DNA from: Thermocatellispora tengchongensis
Lineage (GTDB): Bacteria > Actinomycetota > Actinomycetes > Streptosporangiales > Streptosporangiaceae
Direction: 5' to 3'
Length of the DNA stretch: 64,000 nt
NCBI RefSeq assembly: GCF_014202315.1
Contig: NZ_JACHGN010000016.1
Location: 1-64,000 of the forward strand
Below the pieces are notes generated by a model, which saw nothing but the letters and a program-made list of their open reading frames with translations, was not told the origin of the DNA and did no database searches. A program made the position numbers and the translations under genes. Of the stretch, positions 7,450 to 16,691 are shown piece by piece (within the stretch, counting starts at the first letter, position 1; each line of letters opens with the position of its first letter).

Positions 7450-8364
7450 ATGGAAGCGACCATCGAAGTCACCGGGCTGCGCAAGCGGTTCGGGCAGGTC
7501 ACGGCGCTGGACGGGATGTCCTTCACCGTGACGCCGGGGCGGGTGACCGGCCTCGTCGGGCCCGGCGGAGCGGGGAAGTCCACCGCGATGCGGGTGATCC
7601 TGGGCCTGGACGTCCCCGACGAAGGGCGCGCGCTGGTCGGCGGGCGGCCCTACCGGGCCCTTCGCCGGCCGCTGTGCCACGTGGGGGCCCTGCTGGACGC
7701 CGGGGCGCTGCAGCCGGGGCGTACCGGCCGCGACCACCTGCTGTGGCTGGCCCGCTCCCACGGCCTGCCGGCGCGGCGCGCGGATGAGGTGATCGAGCGG
7801 GCCGGCCTGGGCGCGAAGGCCCGGCGCAGGGCCGGCCGGTACTCTCCGGCGGTGCGGCAACGGCTCGGCCTGGCCGCCGCGCTGATCGGCGACCCGCCGG
7901 TGCTGCTGCTGGACGAGCCGTTCACCGGCCTGGACGCCGGCGGCGTGGCGTGGCTGCGCGGCCTGCTGCGCGAGCTGGCCGGGGAGGGCCGGGCCGTGCT
8001 GGTCTCCAGCCCGCTGATGAGCGAGCTGGAGGACACCGCCGGCCATGTGATCGTGGTCGGCCGCGGCGCGGTGGTGGCCGACGCCGCGGTGGCCGAGCTG
8101 GTCGAGGCGGCCTCCCGCGGCCGGGTGGCACTGCGCACGCCCGCGCGGGAGGAGGCGATGACCGCCCTGGCGCACGCGGGCGCCACCGTGGCCGTGACCG
8201 GGCCCGACACCCTGACCGTCGCCGGGCTCGCCGCCGAGCGCGTGACGGCGCTGCTCGGGCGGCGGAAGGTGCCCTTCTCCGGGGTCGCCGCGCACCGGGC
8301 GACGCTGGAGGAGGCGTACATGGAGCTGACCCGCCAGGCGGCGCAGCCGGGGGCCGGGTCGTGA
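7450..8364 (+). CDS. ABC exporter ATP-binding protein
   Basis: A 304-residue ATPase of the CcmA/DrrA-like exporter class. Walker A is GPGGAGKS (residues 37-44), and Walker B is VLLLDEPFTGLD. The usual LSGGQ signature is replaced by YSPAVRQRLGLAAAL, a divergence seen in actinobacterial bacitracin/antibiotic-type exporters. The start is the ATG at 7450, where homology begins. Its TGA overlaps the GTG of the permease, so the two are translationally coupled. With the adjacent kinase it resembles BceAB/drug-sensing loci; the substrate is unknown. Confidence 0.85.
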   Translation: MEATIEVTGLRKRFGQVTALDGMSFTVTPGRVTGLVGPGGAGKSTAMRVILGLDVPDEGRALVGGRPYRALRRPLCHVGALLDAGALQPGRTGRDHLLWLARSHGLPARRADEVIERAGLGAKARRRAGRYSPAVRQRLGLAAALIGDPPVLLLDEPFTGLDAGGVAWLRGLLRELAGEGRAVLVSSPLMSELEDTAGHVIVVGRGAVVADAAVAELVEAASRGRVALRTPAREEAMTALAHAGATVAVTGPDTLTVAGLAAERVTALLGRRKVPFSGVAAHRATLEEAYMELTRQAAQPGAGS

Positions 8365-9920
8365 CCGCCGCGACGACGCCGTACCGCTCGCGCGTGAGCG
8401 GGGGCCGCGACGGGTTCGCCCAGGCGCTGCGCGCGGAGTGGACCAAGTTCCGCAGCGTGCGCGGCTGGGTGGTCACCGTCGCAGGGGCCGGGGCGCTGCT
8501 CGTGCTGGTCGTGCTGCTCACCGCCGGCACCAACGTGGCGACCTGCGGCCGGGGCGATGTGGAGGAGCCCTGCCCCGGCCCCGTGCTCGGGCCCGGCGGC
8601 AGGGCCGTGGAGGACCGCTTCTACTTCGTCCACCAGCCCCTCGACGGCGACGGGGTCATCACGGTCCGCGTGACCTCGATGAGCGGGCGCATCCGCAGGC
8701 CCGACCCCGTCGGCCTGGTGCCGGGCGTCATGCCGTGGGCCAAGGCCGGGCTGATGATCAAGGAGAGCGCCGAGCAGGGCGCGCCGTACGCGGCGGTCAT
8801 GGTCACCGGCGCGCACGGCGTGCGGATGCAGCACGGCTTCACCGAGGACGTCGCCGGGCGGCCGGGCGGGGTGTCGGCGGCGGCGCCGCGCTGGCTGCGC
8901 CTGGCCCGCTCCGGGGACACCGTCACCGGCTACGAGTCCGCCGACGGCCGGCAGTGGACCACGGTCGGCACCGCGCGGCTGGAGGGACTGCCGCGTACGG
9001 TGCGGATCGGGTTGTTCGCCGCCTCGCCCGGTGATCTGACCGTCGGCCACGGCGCGCTCGCCGGGAACACGGAGGAGCGCTTCACCGAGGTCACCGCGGT
9101 CATGGACCAGGTCGGCGTGCGGGGCGCGGGCACCGGCGGCGCCTGGAAGCAGGACGACATCGGCGTGTCCTACGAGCCCGACGGCACCCCGCACCATGCG
9201 GGCGGCCTGTCGCGCTCCGGCGGCACGTTCACCGTGACCGGGGTGGGCGAGATCGGACCGCGCCTGGAGGGCATGACGGCGCAGAACACCCTCACCGGCA
9301 CGACGCCCGCGCTGGTCGTGGTGATCGTGATCGGGGCGCTGTTCGTCACCTCCGAGTACCGGCGCGGCCTGATCCGCACCACCCTGACGGCCATGCCGCG
9401 GCCCGGCCGGGTCCTGCTCGCCAAGGCGACGGTGATCGGCGGGGTCGTCTTCGCCGCCGGGCTGGCCGGGGCGGCGGCCGCGGTCCCGGCCGGCCTGCGG
9501 CTCCTGCGGGACAACGGCAACGTGATCCTGCCCGTCGGCGCGCTCACCGAGGCGCGCCTCATCGCCGGCACGGCGGCGCTGCTGGCGCTGTCGGCCGTGC
9601 TGGCCCTGGGCCTGGGCGCGCTGCTGCGGCGCGGCGTCGCCGCGGTCATCGCCGCGCTCGCGCTGGTCGTGCTGCCCTACGCCCTGGCCACCGCCTCGGT
9701 CCTGCCCGATACGGCCTCGGCCTGGCTGCTGCGGCTCACCCCGGCCGCCGCGTTCGCGGTCCAGCAGGGCCTTCCGGAGTATCCGCAGGTCACCCACTAC
9801 TACTCGGCCGCGGGCGGGTTCTATCCGCTGCCGCCGTGGGCCGGTGTGGCGGTGCTGGGCGGCTACGCCGCGCTCGCCGTGGGCCTGGCCGCCTACCGGA
9901 TGCGGCGCGGGGACGCGTGA
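8361..9920 (+). CDS. ABC transporter permease with a large extracellular beta-sandwich insert
   Basis: A 519-residue membrane partner of the preceding ATPase. One transmembrane segment lies at about residues 33-55. A soluble region at about 84-225 follows, reading like a DUF1349/concanavalin-type beta-sandwich (WAKAGLMIKESAEQGAPYAA, then LARSGDTVTGYESADGRQW). About five more membrane segments lie in the C-terminal half. The start is the GTG at 8361, overlapping the upstream TGA. The insert lies between the first two membrane spans, so it should face outside, where it could bind a carbohydrate or cell-wall ligand. That role is inference. Confidence 0.8.
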   Translation: MTAATTPYRSRVSGGRDGFAQALRAEWTKFRSVRGWVVTVAGAGALLVLVVLLTAGTNVATCGRGDVEEPCPGPVLGPGGRAVEDRFYFVHQPLDGDGVITVRVTSMSGRIRRPDPVGLVPGVMPWAKAGLMIKESAEQGAPYAAVMVTGAHGVRMQHGFTEDVAGRPGGVSAAAPRWLRLARSGDTVTGYESADGRQWTTVGTARLEGLPRTVRIGLFAASPGDLTVGHGALAGNTEERFTEVTAVMDQVGVRGAGTGGAWKQDDIGVSYEPDGTPHHAGGLSRSGGTFTVTGVGEIGPRLEGMTAQNTLTGTTPALVVVIVIGALFVTSEYRRGLIRTTLTAMPRPGRVLLAKATVIGGVVFAAGLAGAAAAVPAGLRLLRDNGNVILPVGALTEARLIAGTAALLALSAVLALGLGALLRRGVAAVIAALALVVLPYALATASVLPDTASAWLLRLTPAAAFAVQQGLPEYPQVTHYYSAAGGFYPLPPWAGVAVLGGYAALAVGLAAYRMRRGDA

Positions 9921-9926
9921 GGCGCG

Positions 9927-9957
9927 GGCCCGGCACGGGCGGGGGCCGTGCCGGGCC
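9927..9957. terminator. Bidirectional hairpin between convergent genes
   Basis: GGCCCGGCACGG and CCGTGCCGGGCC form a perfect 12-base-pair stem with a 7-base G-rich loop. It fills most of the 46 bases between the permease stop at 9920 and the convergent hydrolase stop at 9967. No T-tract follows, as is usual in actinomycetes. Confidence 0.75.
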
Positions 9958-9966
9958 GGAGCGCGG

Positions 9967-11079
9967 CTAGCCGGAGGTTCCCGGACGCAGCCGGGCGTCC
10001 ATCGCGGCGACGGTCTCGTGCCAGATCTGCGCGCCGGGATCGATCACGGCGAAGTGGTCGCCCGGCCGCTCCAGGTGGACCACGTCGTCGCCGGCCTGCC
10101 GCGCCGCCTCGGCATAGCGCCGGTTGAAGTCGATCAGGTCCAGGTCGTCCTGGCGTCCCTGCACGATGAGCTGCGGCACCCCCAGCGGGAGGCGGGCCCG
10201 CGGGTCGGAGGCGGTGTACACGTGCGGGAGCTCGGCGCGGGTGCCGCCCAGGGCCGCGGGCACGGCGCCGGTGCCGACCCGGCGCAGCTCGCCCTCGGCC
10301 AGGTCCACCACCCCGGCCAGCGAGACCGCGAGCGCGATGCCGGGGTGGTCGGCGGCGGCGCGCAGCGCGAGCTGGCCGCCGGCGGAGTGGCCGAGCACCG
10401 CCACCCGGTCCGGGTCGAGGCCGTGCTCGCCGGCCGCGCCCTTGACCGCGGCCACCCCGGCGGCCACGTCGGAGACGGTCGCCGCCCAGCCGTGCCGGTC
10501 GGGGCGGCGGTACTCCAGGTTCCAGGCGGCGTAGCCGCGCGCGGCCAGGTCGATCGCCATGGCGTCCATCAGGTCGGCGCACCAGATCGAGCGCCAGTAG
10601 CCGCCGTGGATCAGCACCGCGACCGGCAGCGGGGGCCCGTCGTGATCGGCGGGCAGCCGCAGCTCGGCCCACTGCTCGGGCAGGGCGCCGTAGGCGATCC
10701 TGGTGGCCGGGTGGCGCAGGCGGTGCACGGCGTGGCGGATCGCCCAGGCCAGGCCCCAGATGCCGCGCCCGGCCTGGTGCACAGAGCCGGCGGCGGTCTC
10801 GGCGGGGCCGGTGACCGCGATGTCGTACCAGACGGTACGGGCCGCGTGCGGGCCCGGCCGGGTCATCAGCGCGCGGGTGCCGGGCTCGGGGCCGGGCAGC
10901 GCCACGATGGCGCGCTCCTCCCGCCCGGCGTGCTGGAGTTCCTCCCACATGGCATCGGCCCGCGCGAGGCGGCCGGGCACGCCCAGGCGCTCGCACTCGG
11001 CCGCGGTGATCTCCGCCAGCAGCCCCTGGTCGGCGGCCAGCCCGGGGCCGGTCAGGACGAGGACCTCAAGCCCGCTCAC
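9967..11079 (-). CDS. Probable kynurenine formamidase (alpha/beta hydrolase) with N-terminal dehydroquinase-like domain
   Basis: A 370-residue protein. Residues about 140-370 are an alpha/beta hydrolase with the arylformamidase oxyanion motif HGGYW (158-162), nucleophile Ser232 in GHSAGG, and C-terminal acid and His residues (RQDDLD, GDHFAV). It would hydrolyse N-formylkynurenine to kynurenine and formate, the one step otherwise missing from this operon. Residues 1-125 look like a degenerate type II dehydroquinase fold (LVLTGPGL near the N-terminus, GRGIWGLAWAIRHAV near its end). The start is GTG 11079 after GGAGGAGGTGAG, and it overlaps the upstream decarboxylase by 14 bases. It is the last gene of the operon. 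The enzyme identity rests on motif plus context. Confidence 0.75.
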   Translation of the reverse strand: MSGLEVLVLTGPGLAADQGLLAEITAAECERLGVPGRLARADAMWEELQHAGREERAIVALPGPEPGTRALMTRPGPHAARTVWYDIAVTGPAETAAGSVHQAGRGIWGLAWAIRHAVHRLRHPATRIAYGALPEQWAELRLPADHDGPPLPVAVLIHGGYWRSIWCADLMDAMAIDLAARGYAAWNLEYRRPDRHGWAATVSDVAAGVAAVKGAAGEHGLDPDRVAVLGHSAGGQLALRAAADHPGIALAVSLAGVVDLAEGELRRVGTGAVPAALGGTRAELPHVYTASDPRARLPLGVPQLIVQGRQDDLDLIDFNRRYAEAARQAGDDVVHLERPGDHFAVIDPGAQIWHETVAAMDARLRPGTSG

Positions 11080-12118
11080 CGCTCACCTCCTCCAGCACGG
11101 CCGCGGCGGGCAGCGGGTCGCGGCCCAGGAAGCGCAGCGCGTTGCCCGACAGCAGCTTGGCGCGCTGCTCGCCGGTCAGGAAGCCCGCCTCGCGCACCAC
11201 GCGCCCGGCGGGGCGCTCGCCCAGCGGGTAGGGGTAGTCGCTGCCCACCATCACCTGGTCCTCGCCCATGGTGTCCACCAGCAGCCGCAGCGCCGCCGGG
11301 TCGAACACGACGCTGTCGACGAAGAAGCGGCCGACGTAGTGGCTCGGCGGGTGCTGGGAGCGGCCGCGCACCAGGTCGCCGCGGCGGTGCCAGGCGTTGT
11401 CGGCGCGGCCGAGCCAGAAGGGGAAGCTGCCGCCGCCGTGCGCGAAGCACAGCCGCAGCGAGGACGGCACCCGGTCCAGGACCCCGCCCAGGATGAGCGC
11501 CAGGACCGACAGGTGGGTCTCGGCCGGCATGCCGGTCAGCCAGCGGGCCATCCACCGGTCCAGCCGCGGCCCGCCGGGCATGTCCCACGGGTGCACGAAG
11601 ACCGGGGCGCCCACCTGGGCGCAGTGGGTCAGGAACTCCACCACGCCGGCGTCGTCGAGGTCGCGGTCGCCGACGTGGTTGCCGATCTCGACCCCGGCGT
11701 GCCCGTTGGCCAGGCAGCGGTCCAGCTCGGCGCAGGCGGCGTCGGGGTCCTGCAGCGGCACCTGGCAGAAGGGCACCAGGCGGTCGCCGCCGCCGGCGGT
11801 GACCTCCAGGGTCAGGTCGTTGAAGATCCGGGCGACCTTGGCCGCCTGGCCGGCGGGGCGGTCGTAGCCGAAGAAGACGGGGGTGGGGGAGACGACCTGC
11901 ACGTCCACGCCGTCGGCGTCCATGTCGGCCATGCGGGTGGCCGGGTCCCAGCACTGGGTGCTCACGGGCCGGAACTCGGTCTCGCCCACCATGATCATCG
12001 CTGCGCGTTCGGAGTCGATCCGCAGCCAGGGCCAGCCGGAGCCGCCGCACAGGGCGGCGAGGTCCGGCCAGCCCTTGGGCACGACGTGGGTGTGCACGTC
12101 CACGACGGGAGCGGGCAT
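11066..12118 (-). CDS. nbaD: 2-amino-3-carboxymuconate-6-semialdehyde decarboxylase (ACMSD)
   Basis: A 350-residue amidohydrolase-superfamily decarboxylase that converts the unstable ring-opened product of 3-hydroxyanthranilate into 2-aminomuconate semialdehyde. Zinc ligands are visible: HTH at residues 9-11, a His in VHPWDMPGG, a His in CFAHGGG and an Asp in VGSDYPYP. The length matches the family. Its ATG overlaps the stop of the dioxygenase gene (ATGA), and its end overlaps the formamidase gene. It sits directly downstream of the enzyme that supplies its substrate, which removes the need for free diffusion of a compound that cyclises to quinolinate. Confidence 0.92.
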   Translation of the reverse strand: MPAPVVDVHTHVVPKGWPDLAALCGGSGWPWLRIDSERAAMIMVGETEFRPVSTQCWDPATRMADMDADGVDVQVVSPTPVFFGYDRPAGQAAKVARIFNDLTLEVTAGGGDRLVPFCQVPLQDPDAACAELDRCLANGHAGVEIGNHVGDRDLDDAGVVEFLTHCAQVGAPVFVHPWDMPGGPRLDRWMARWLTGMPAETHLSVLALILGGVLDRVPSSLRLCFAHGGGSFPFWLGRADNAWHRRGDLVRGRSQHPPSHYVGRFFVDSVVFDPAALRLLVDTMGEDQVMVGSDYPYPLGERPAGRVVREAGFLTGEQRAKLLSGNALRFLGRDPLPAAAVLEEVSGERA

Positions 12119-12642
12119 CAGCCCTTCCCGGGGTGCAGCGCGCCGCAGGCGGGGCAGGTGCGGGCCTTCTCGTCGCCGTAGAAGGCCTGGAAGACCGGCG
12201 GCAGGTCGGCCACGATGTCGCGCACCTGCAGCTCGACCTCGTGCACCAGGGCGTTGCACTCCTGGCAGTACCACTGGAACTTCTCCAGCGTGCCCTCGCC
12301 GCGGACGCGCTCGATCACCATGCCGATGGAGCCGGGCTCGGGGCGCTGCGGCGAGTGCGGCGTGTTGCCGGGCAGCACCCACATCTGGCCCTCCTTGATG
12401 TGCACCGTACGCGGCCCGTCCGGCGTCATCAGGTTGACGTGCATGTTGCCCTTGACCTGGTAGAAGAACTCCTCGTACGGGTCCACGTGGAAGTCGGTGC
12501 GCTGGTTGGGCCCGCCGACCACCATCACGATGAAGTCCGACCGGCCGGGGAACATCTCCTTGTTGTTCACCGGCGGCTTGAGCAGGTGCCGGTTCTCCTC
12601 GATCCAGCCGGGAAAGCTCACCGGCTCGGCGATGTCGCTCAC
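12118..12642 (-). CDS. nbaC: 3-hydroxyanthranilate 3,4-dioxygenase
   Basis: A 174-residue cupin that opens the ring of 3-hydroxyanthranilate with O2. The catalytic iron ligands align as His52 and Glu58 (HVDPYEEFF) and His96 (NTPHSPQ). The second, rubredoxin-like metal site of bacterial enzymes is present as Cys126/Cys129 (YCQEC) and Cys163/Cys166 (CPAC). Length is typical of the bacterial enzyme. It overlaps the upstream deaminase gene by four bases and the downstream decarboxylase by one. Confidence 0.95.
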   Translation of the reverse strand: MSDIAEPVSFPGWIEENRHLLKPPVNNKEMFPGRSDFIVMVVGGPNQRTDFHVDPYEEFFYQVKGNMHVNLMTPDGPRTVHIKEGQMWVLPGNTPHSPQRPEPGSIGMVIERVRGEGTLEKFQWYCQECNALVHEVELQVRDIVADLPPVFQAFYGDEKARTCPACGALHPGKG

Positions 12643-13070
12643 TGCGCTCCTCCTTGCGGCAGCAGGGCCACGGCCTGCATCTCGATCAGAAGGTGGGGGT
12701 GGGGAAGCTGGTGCACCGCCACGGTGGTGCGGGCGGGGCCGTTCTCGTCGAAGTGCTCGGCGTAGACCTCGTTGTATCCGCCGAAGTCATTCATGTTCAC
12801 CAGGTACGTCGTGATCTGCACGATGTCGGGCAGGCCGGCGCCGACCTCGTGGAGGATGTCGCGGATGTTGCCGATCACGGCCCGGGTCTGCTCGCGGATG
12901 TCCAGGCTGGTGGTGCCCATCTCGTCGGCGTGGGCCCCGGCGATGGTGTTGTCGGGGCGGCGGCTGGAGGTGCCGGAGACGAAGGCGAACCCGCCGGCGA
13001 TCTTGACGTGCGGGAACCGGCCGCGCGGGGTGGCCTTGCCGGGCACCAGCCGGGCCTGTCCGGCGCTCAC
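12639..13070 (-). CDS. nbaF: 2-aminomuconate deaminase (RidA family)
   Basis: A 143-residue RidA/YjgF-fold protein ([15 protein letters not shown], then [21 protein letters not shown] and [15 protein letters not shown]). In the Pseudomonas nba and amn pathways this subfamily hydrolyses 2-aminomuconate to 4-oxalocrotonate and ammonia. Here it lies between the dioxygenase and the oxalocrotonate decarboxylase, which supports that role over generic imine deamination. Its start overlaps the decarboxylase stop by four bases. Confidence 0.88.
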   Translation of the reverse strand: MSAGQARLVPGKATPRGRFPHVKIAGGFAFVSGTSSRRPDNTIAGAHADEMGTTSLDIREQTRAVIGNIRDILHEVGAGLPDIVQITTYLVNMNDFGGYNEVYAEHFDENGPARTTVAVHQLPHPHLLIEMQAVALLPQGGAQ

Positions 13071-13849
13071 GGCGCGGTCCCCAGCGTCACGCTGCCCAGG
13101 CGTTCGACCGAGGCGCGTACGCGCGAGCCGGGGGTGAGCGGGACGGCGGCGGTCGCGGCCCCGGCCAGGAACACCCAGCCCTCGCGCACCCGCACCCCGG
13201 CGCGGCCCGCCAGGCGCAGGCCCTCCTCCAGCGACAGGCGCGGGTCGCCCAGGATCGCGGCGGTGGAGCCGGTCTCGGCCACCTCGCCGTTCACTTCCAG
13301 CGTGACGGCCAGGTCCTCCAGGTCGGGGGGCACGGGCTGCCAGGAGCCGATCGCGAACCCGGCCGCGGAGGTGTTGTCGGCGATGACGTCGGCGAGCTGG
13401 AAGCGGAAGTCGGCGTAGCGGGAGTCGATCAGCTCCAGGGCCGGGGCGACCGCGCGCACCGCCTCGGCGAAGGCGGCGGGCGGCTCGCCGGGCTCGGGGG
13501 CGCGGGCCATCAGGAAGGCGATCTCGGGCTCGGCGCGGGGGTGGATGTAGCCGGCGAGGTCCACGACGCCGCCGTCGGGCACGCGCATGCCGTCGGTGAG
13601 CCGCCCCCAGATCACCTCGTCCACGCCGACCTGGGCCATCTTCGCCCGGCTGGTCAGCCCCATCTTCAGCCCCACCAGGCGCTCGCCCCGGGCCAGCCGC
13701 CGCTCGATCAGCGCCTCCTGCACCGCGTAGGCGGTGGCGGCGTCGATGCCGGCCTGGCTGGCGACCTGCGGGATGGGCGCGCCGGCGAGCGCGGCCTCGT
13801 CCAGGCGCGCGGCGAGCTCCCGGACCTCCTCTGCGGTCATCGCGATCAT
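13067..13849 (-). CDS. nbaG: 4-oxalocrotonate decarboxylase
   Basis: A 260-residue member of the hydratase/decarboxylase family of meta-cleavage pathways. The [19 protein letters not shown] segment and [12 protein letters not shown] are closer to 4-oxalocrotonate decarboxylases than to 2-oxopent-4-enoate hydratases. It would make 2-oxopent-4-enoate from the deaminase product. ATG 13849 overlaps the dehydrogenase stop; ATG 13840 is an alternative nine bases in. No hydratase or aldolase for the next steps is in this window, so the pathway must be completed elsewhere. Confidence 0.85.
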   Translation of the reverse strand: MIAMTAEEVRELAARLDEAALAGAPIPQVASQAGIDAATAYAVQEALIERRLARGERLVGLKMGLTSRAKMAQVGVDEVIWGRLTDGMRVPDGGVVDLAGYIHPRAEPEIAFLMARAPEPGEPPAAFAEAVRAVAPALELIDSRYADFRFQLADVIADNTSAAGFAIGSWQPVPPDLEDLAVTLEVNGEVAETGSTAAILGDPRLSLEEGLRLAGRAGVRVREGWVFLAGAATAAVPLTPGSRVRASVERLGSVTLGTAP

Positions 13850-15357
13850 GACAGCTCCACGCACACGTTGGTCATCTCCGAGTAGAAGTCCAGGGAGTGC
13901 ACTCCGCCCTCGCGGCCGATCCCGGACGCCTTCACCCCGCCGAACGGGGTGCGCAGGTCGCGCAGGAACCAGGTGTTGACCCACACGATGCCGGCGTCCA
14001 GCCCGGCCCCGGCGCGGTGGGCGCGGCCGACGTCGCGGGTCCACACGGTGGCGGCCAGGCCGTACTCGCTGTCGTTGGCGAGCGCGAACGCCTCCTCCTC
14101 GTCGTCGAAGGGCGCGATGTGGCACACGGGTCCGAAGATCTCCTCCCGGTTGGTCCGCGCGTCCTGGCCCAGGCCGGTCAGCACGGTCTGGCGGACGTAC
14201 GCGCCGCCGTCGCGGGCGTCGCCGAACACCGGCGCGTCGCCGCCGGCCAGTACGGTGGCGCCCTCGGCGCGGGCCAGGTCGTAGTAGCCCAGCACCTTCT
14301 CGCGGTGGGCGCGCGAGATCAGCGGCATGGTGGCGGTGGCCTCATCGGCGGGCCAGCCGAAGGCGGCATCGGCGGCGCGCTTGGCCAGGCGCTCGGCGAA
14401 CTCCTCGAAGACGGGCCGCTGCACGTACAGCCGTTCGGTGCACAGGCAGACCTGGCCGCCGTTGGTGAAGCTGGAGCGGGCCGAGCCCGCCACGGCGGCC
14501 TCCAGGTCGGCGTCGGCGAACACCAGCCCGGCGTTCTTGCCGCCCAGCTCGAAGGAGACCGCCTTGACCCCGTCGGCCGCGGCGTGCATGATCGCGCTTC
14601 CGGTGGCCGACTCGCCGGTGAAGGTGATCGCGTCCACGCCCGGGTGGCGGGTCAGGTGCTCGCCCGCCGAGCCCGGCCCGAAGCCGTGCACCAGGTTGAA
14701 CACCCCCTCCGGCACCCCGGCCGCCGCCATCACCTCGGCCAGCAGGGTCGCCGAGGACGGGGTCTCCTCCGAGGGCTTGACCACCACGGCGTTGCCGCAC
14801 GCCAGCGCGGGCGCGACCTTCCAGGTCAGCAGCAGCAGCGGCAGGTTCCACGGCACGATGACCGCCACGACGCCGACCGGCTTGCGCACCGAGTAGTTCA
14901 GCGCCCGCCCGCCGCCGGGGGTCACGGTGGTGAAGGATTCGGCGGGGGCGGTGGCGGCGATCTCGGCGAAGGCGCGGAAGTTGGCCGCGCCGCGCGGGAT
15001 GTCCAGCGTCCTGGCCTGCGCGACCGGCTTGCCGGTGTCGGCGACCTCGGCGGCGACCAGGTCGTCGAAGCGGCGGTCCAGTTCCTCGGCGACGCGGCGC
15101 AGCACCGCGGCGCGCTCCTGCTCGCCCATGCGTCCCCACGGGCCGCGCAGGGCGCGGCGGGCGGCGGCGACGGCGGCGTCCACCAGGCCCGCGTCGGCCT
15201 CGGCCACCTCGAACAGGGTCTCGCCGGTGACCGGGCTGACCTTGGGGAAGGTCGTGCCGGTGGCGACGAACTCGCCGCCGACGAAGTTGCGCAGCAGGCC
15301 GGGCCCGCCCGGGGTGCGCCCGGACAGCAGCTCGGCGGGCCAGCTCATGGCGCTCAC
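13846..15357 (-). CDS. nbaE: 2-aminomuconate-6-semialdehyde dehydrogenase
   Basis: A 503-residue NAD-dependent aldehyde dehydrogenase. Conserved features are Asn171 in VPWNLP, Glu270 in SFELGGKN and the catalytic Cys304 in [12 protein letters not shown]. It oxidises 2-aminomuconate semialdehyde to 2-aminomuconate. The [10 protein letters not shown] segment is typical of the AMSDH/HMSDH subgroup. It overlaps both neighbours by four bases (kmo upstream, decarboxylase downstream) and so is translated as part of the chain. Confidence 0.92.
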   Translation of the reverse strand: MSAMSWPAELLSGRTPGGPGLLRNFVGGEFVATGTTFPKVSPVTGETLFEVAEADAGLVDAAVAAARRALRGPWGRMGEQERAAVLRRVAEELDRRFDDLVAAEVADTGKPVAQARTLDIPRGAANFRAFAEIAATAPAESFTTVTPGGGRALNYSVRKPVGVVAVIVPWNLPLLLLTWKVAPALACGNAVVVKPSEETPSSATLLAEVMAAAGVPEGVFNLVHGFGPGSAGEHLTRHPGVDAITFTGESATGSAIMHAAADGVKAVSFELGGKNAGLVFADADLEAAVAGSARSSFTNGGQVCLCTERLYVQRPVFEEFAERLAKRAADAAFGWPADEATATMPLISRAHREKVLGYYDLARAEGATVLAGGDAPVFGDARDGGAYVRQTVLTGLGQDARTNREEIFGPVCHIAPFDDEEEAFALANDSEYGLAATVWTRDVGRAHRAGAGLDAGIVWVNTWFLRDLRTPFGGVKASGIGREGGVHSLDFYSEMTNVCVELS

Positions 15358-16691
15358 CGGCGTCTCCTTCCGCGCATCACGGCGGTGCCGATCGCGCCGG
15401 CCAGCAGGGCGCCGACGCCGGCCACGGCCCCGCCGAGCACCTGGTGCTGGCGGCGCACCCGGCGCTGGACCTCGGCGTACGGGACTGTGGAGAACGACAC
15501 CAGCTCATAGCGCGAGACGTAGCGGCCGGGCAGTGCGCGCTCCAGGGCGTGCTCCACCTTCTTACCCAGCCGGAACACCGGCGAGGCCACCTTGTCGCGC
15601 ATCTCCACGAAGTTGGCCAGCGCCATGCGGGCGATGGCCTCGGTGTTGTCGCGGCGCCGCTCCTCGTACCTGGGCAGAGCCGCCGTCCAGGAGCCGCCGG
15701 TCTCCTCCAGGCACCGGTCCAGCTCCACCACGTCCTCGAAGGCGCAGTTGGCGCCCTGGCCGTAGAAGGGCACGATGGCGTGCGCGGCGTCGCCGATCAG
15801 CGCGACCCTGCCGCCGCTCTGCCAGGGGGAGCAGTGCACGGTGCCGAGCAGGCCGACCGGGTTGCGCTGGTAGTCCTCCACCAGGCCGGGGGCCAGGTCG
15901 AGCAGGTCGGGGTAGTGCGCGCGGAAGTGGCGCTCGATCGCGGTGGGGCTGCTGAGCGAGGCGAAGCTGCCGGTGCCGCCGGTGGGCCAGAACAGGGTGC
16001 AGGTGAACGAGCGGTCCGGGTTCGGCAGTGCGATGATCATGGAGGTGCCGCGCGGCCAGATGTGCAGCGCGCCCGGGTCCAGGGCGAACTGCCCGTCCCG
16101 GGGCGGGATCGTGACCTCCTTGTAGCCGTAGTCGAGGAAGTCCAGGCTCTCGCGCAGCCCGGCGTGGGCGAGGAGCTGGCCGCGCACGGCCGATCCGGCG
16201 CCGTCGGCGCCGAGCACGACCGCGGCGCGGGCGCTCACCTCGCCGGCGGGGGTCTGGAACGTCATGTCGCCGGTCCGCGGGTCCAGGCCGGTCAGGCGGT
16301 GGTCGAAGACGACCCGTACGCCCGCCGCCGACTCGGCCGCGTCCAGCAGCGCGTTGTTCAGCGCGCCGCGGCTGATGGAGTTGATCGCGCGCTCGCCGTC
16401 GGAGCTGTAGGGCTGGAAGTCCAGCGGCCCGGAGACCGGGTGGATCGCCCGCCCGCGCATCGGCAGCGCGTCGGCCATGACCTGCTTGTCCAGGCCGATG
16501 CGGCGCAGGGCGTCCAGGCCGCGCTCGGACAGGGCCAGGTTGATCGAGCGCCCGCGCTCGGCCTGCCCGCCACGGGGGTCGGGGCGGCGCTCGTAGAGGG
16601 TGACCCGGTGGCCGCGCCGGGCCAGGAAGCAGGCGAGCAGGCAGCCGGCCAGGCCGGCGCCGACCACCGCCACCTCGTCGTGGTCTGTCAT
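15354..16691 (-). CDS. kmo: Kynurenine 3-monooxygenase with C-terminal membrane anchor
   Basis: A 445-residue FAD-dependent hydroxylase that converts kynurenine to 3-hydroxykynurenine. The dinucleotide-binding VGAGLAGCLLA motif is at the N-terminus, and GDAAHAIVPFYGQGANCAFED is in the second FAD motif. The substrate-side RSINLALSERG and pre-C-terminal segments fit KMO. Residues about 418-439 are a strongly hydrophobic helix followed by RGRRRR, predicting a C-terminal membrane anchor; the soluble Pseudomonas enzyme lacks one. ATG 16691 overlaps the kynureninase stop. Confidence 0.93.
   Translation of the reverse strand: MTDHDEVAVVGAGLAGCLLACFLARRGHRVTLYERRPDPRGGQAERGRSINLALSERGLDALRRIGLDKQVMADALPMRGRAIHPVSGPLDFQPYSSDGERAINSISRGALNNALLDAAESAAGVRVVFDHRLTGLDPRTGDMTFQTPAGEVSARAAVVLGADGAGSAVRGQLLAHAGLRESLDFLDYGYKEVTIPPRDGQFALDPGALHIWPRGTSMIIALPNPDRSFTCTLFWPTGGTGSFASLSSPTAIERHFRAHYPDLLDLAPGLVEDYQRNPVGLLGTVHCSPWQSGGRVALIGDAAHAIVPFYGQGANCAFEDVVELDRCLEETGGSWTAALPRYEERRRDNTEAIARMALANFVEMRDKVASPVFRLGKKVEHALERALPGRYVSRYELVSFSTVPYAEVQRRVRRQHQVLGGAVAGVGALLAGAIGTAVMRGRRRR

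Noticed and set aside
13067-13849. 2-oxopent-4-enoate hydratase as the identity of this gene
   Set aside because: The [12 protein letters not shown] segment and operon position fit 4-oxalocrotonate decarboxylase better. Hydratases carry a different motif there.
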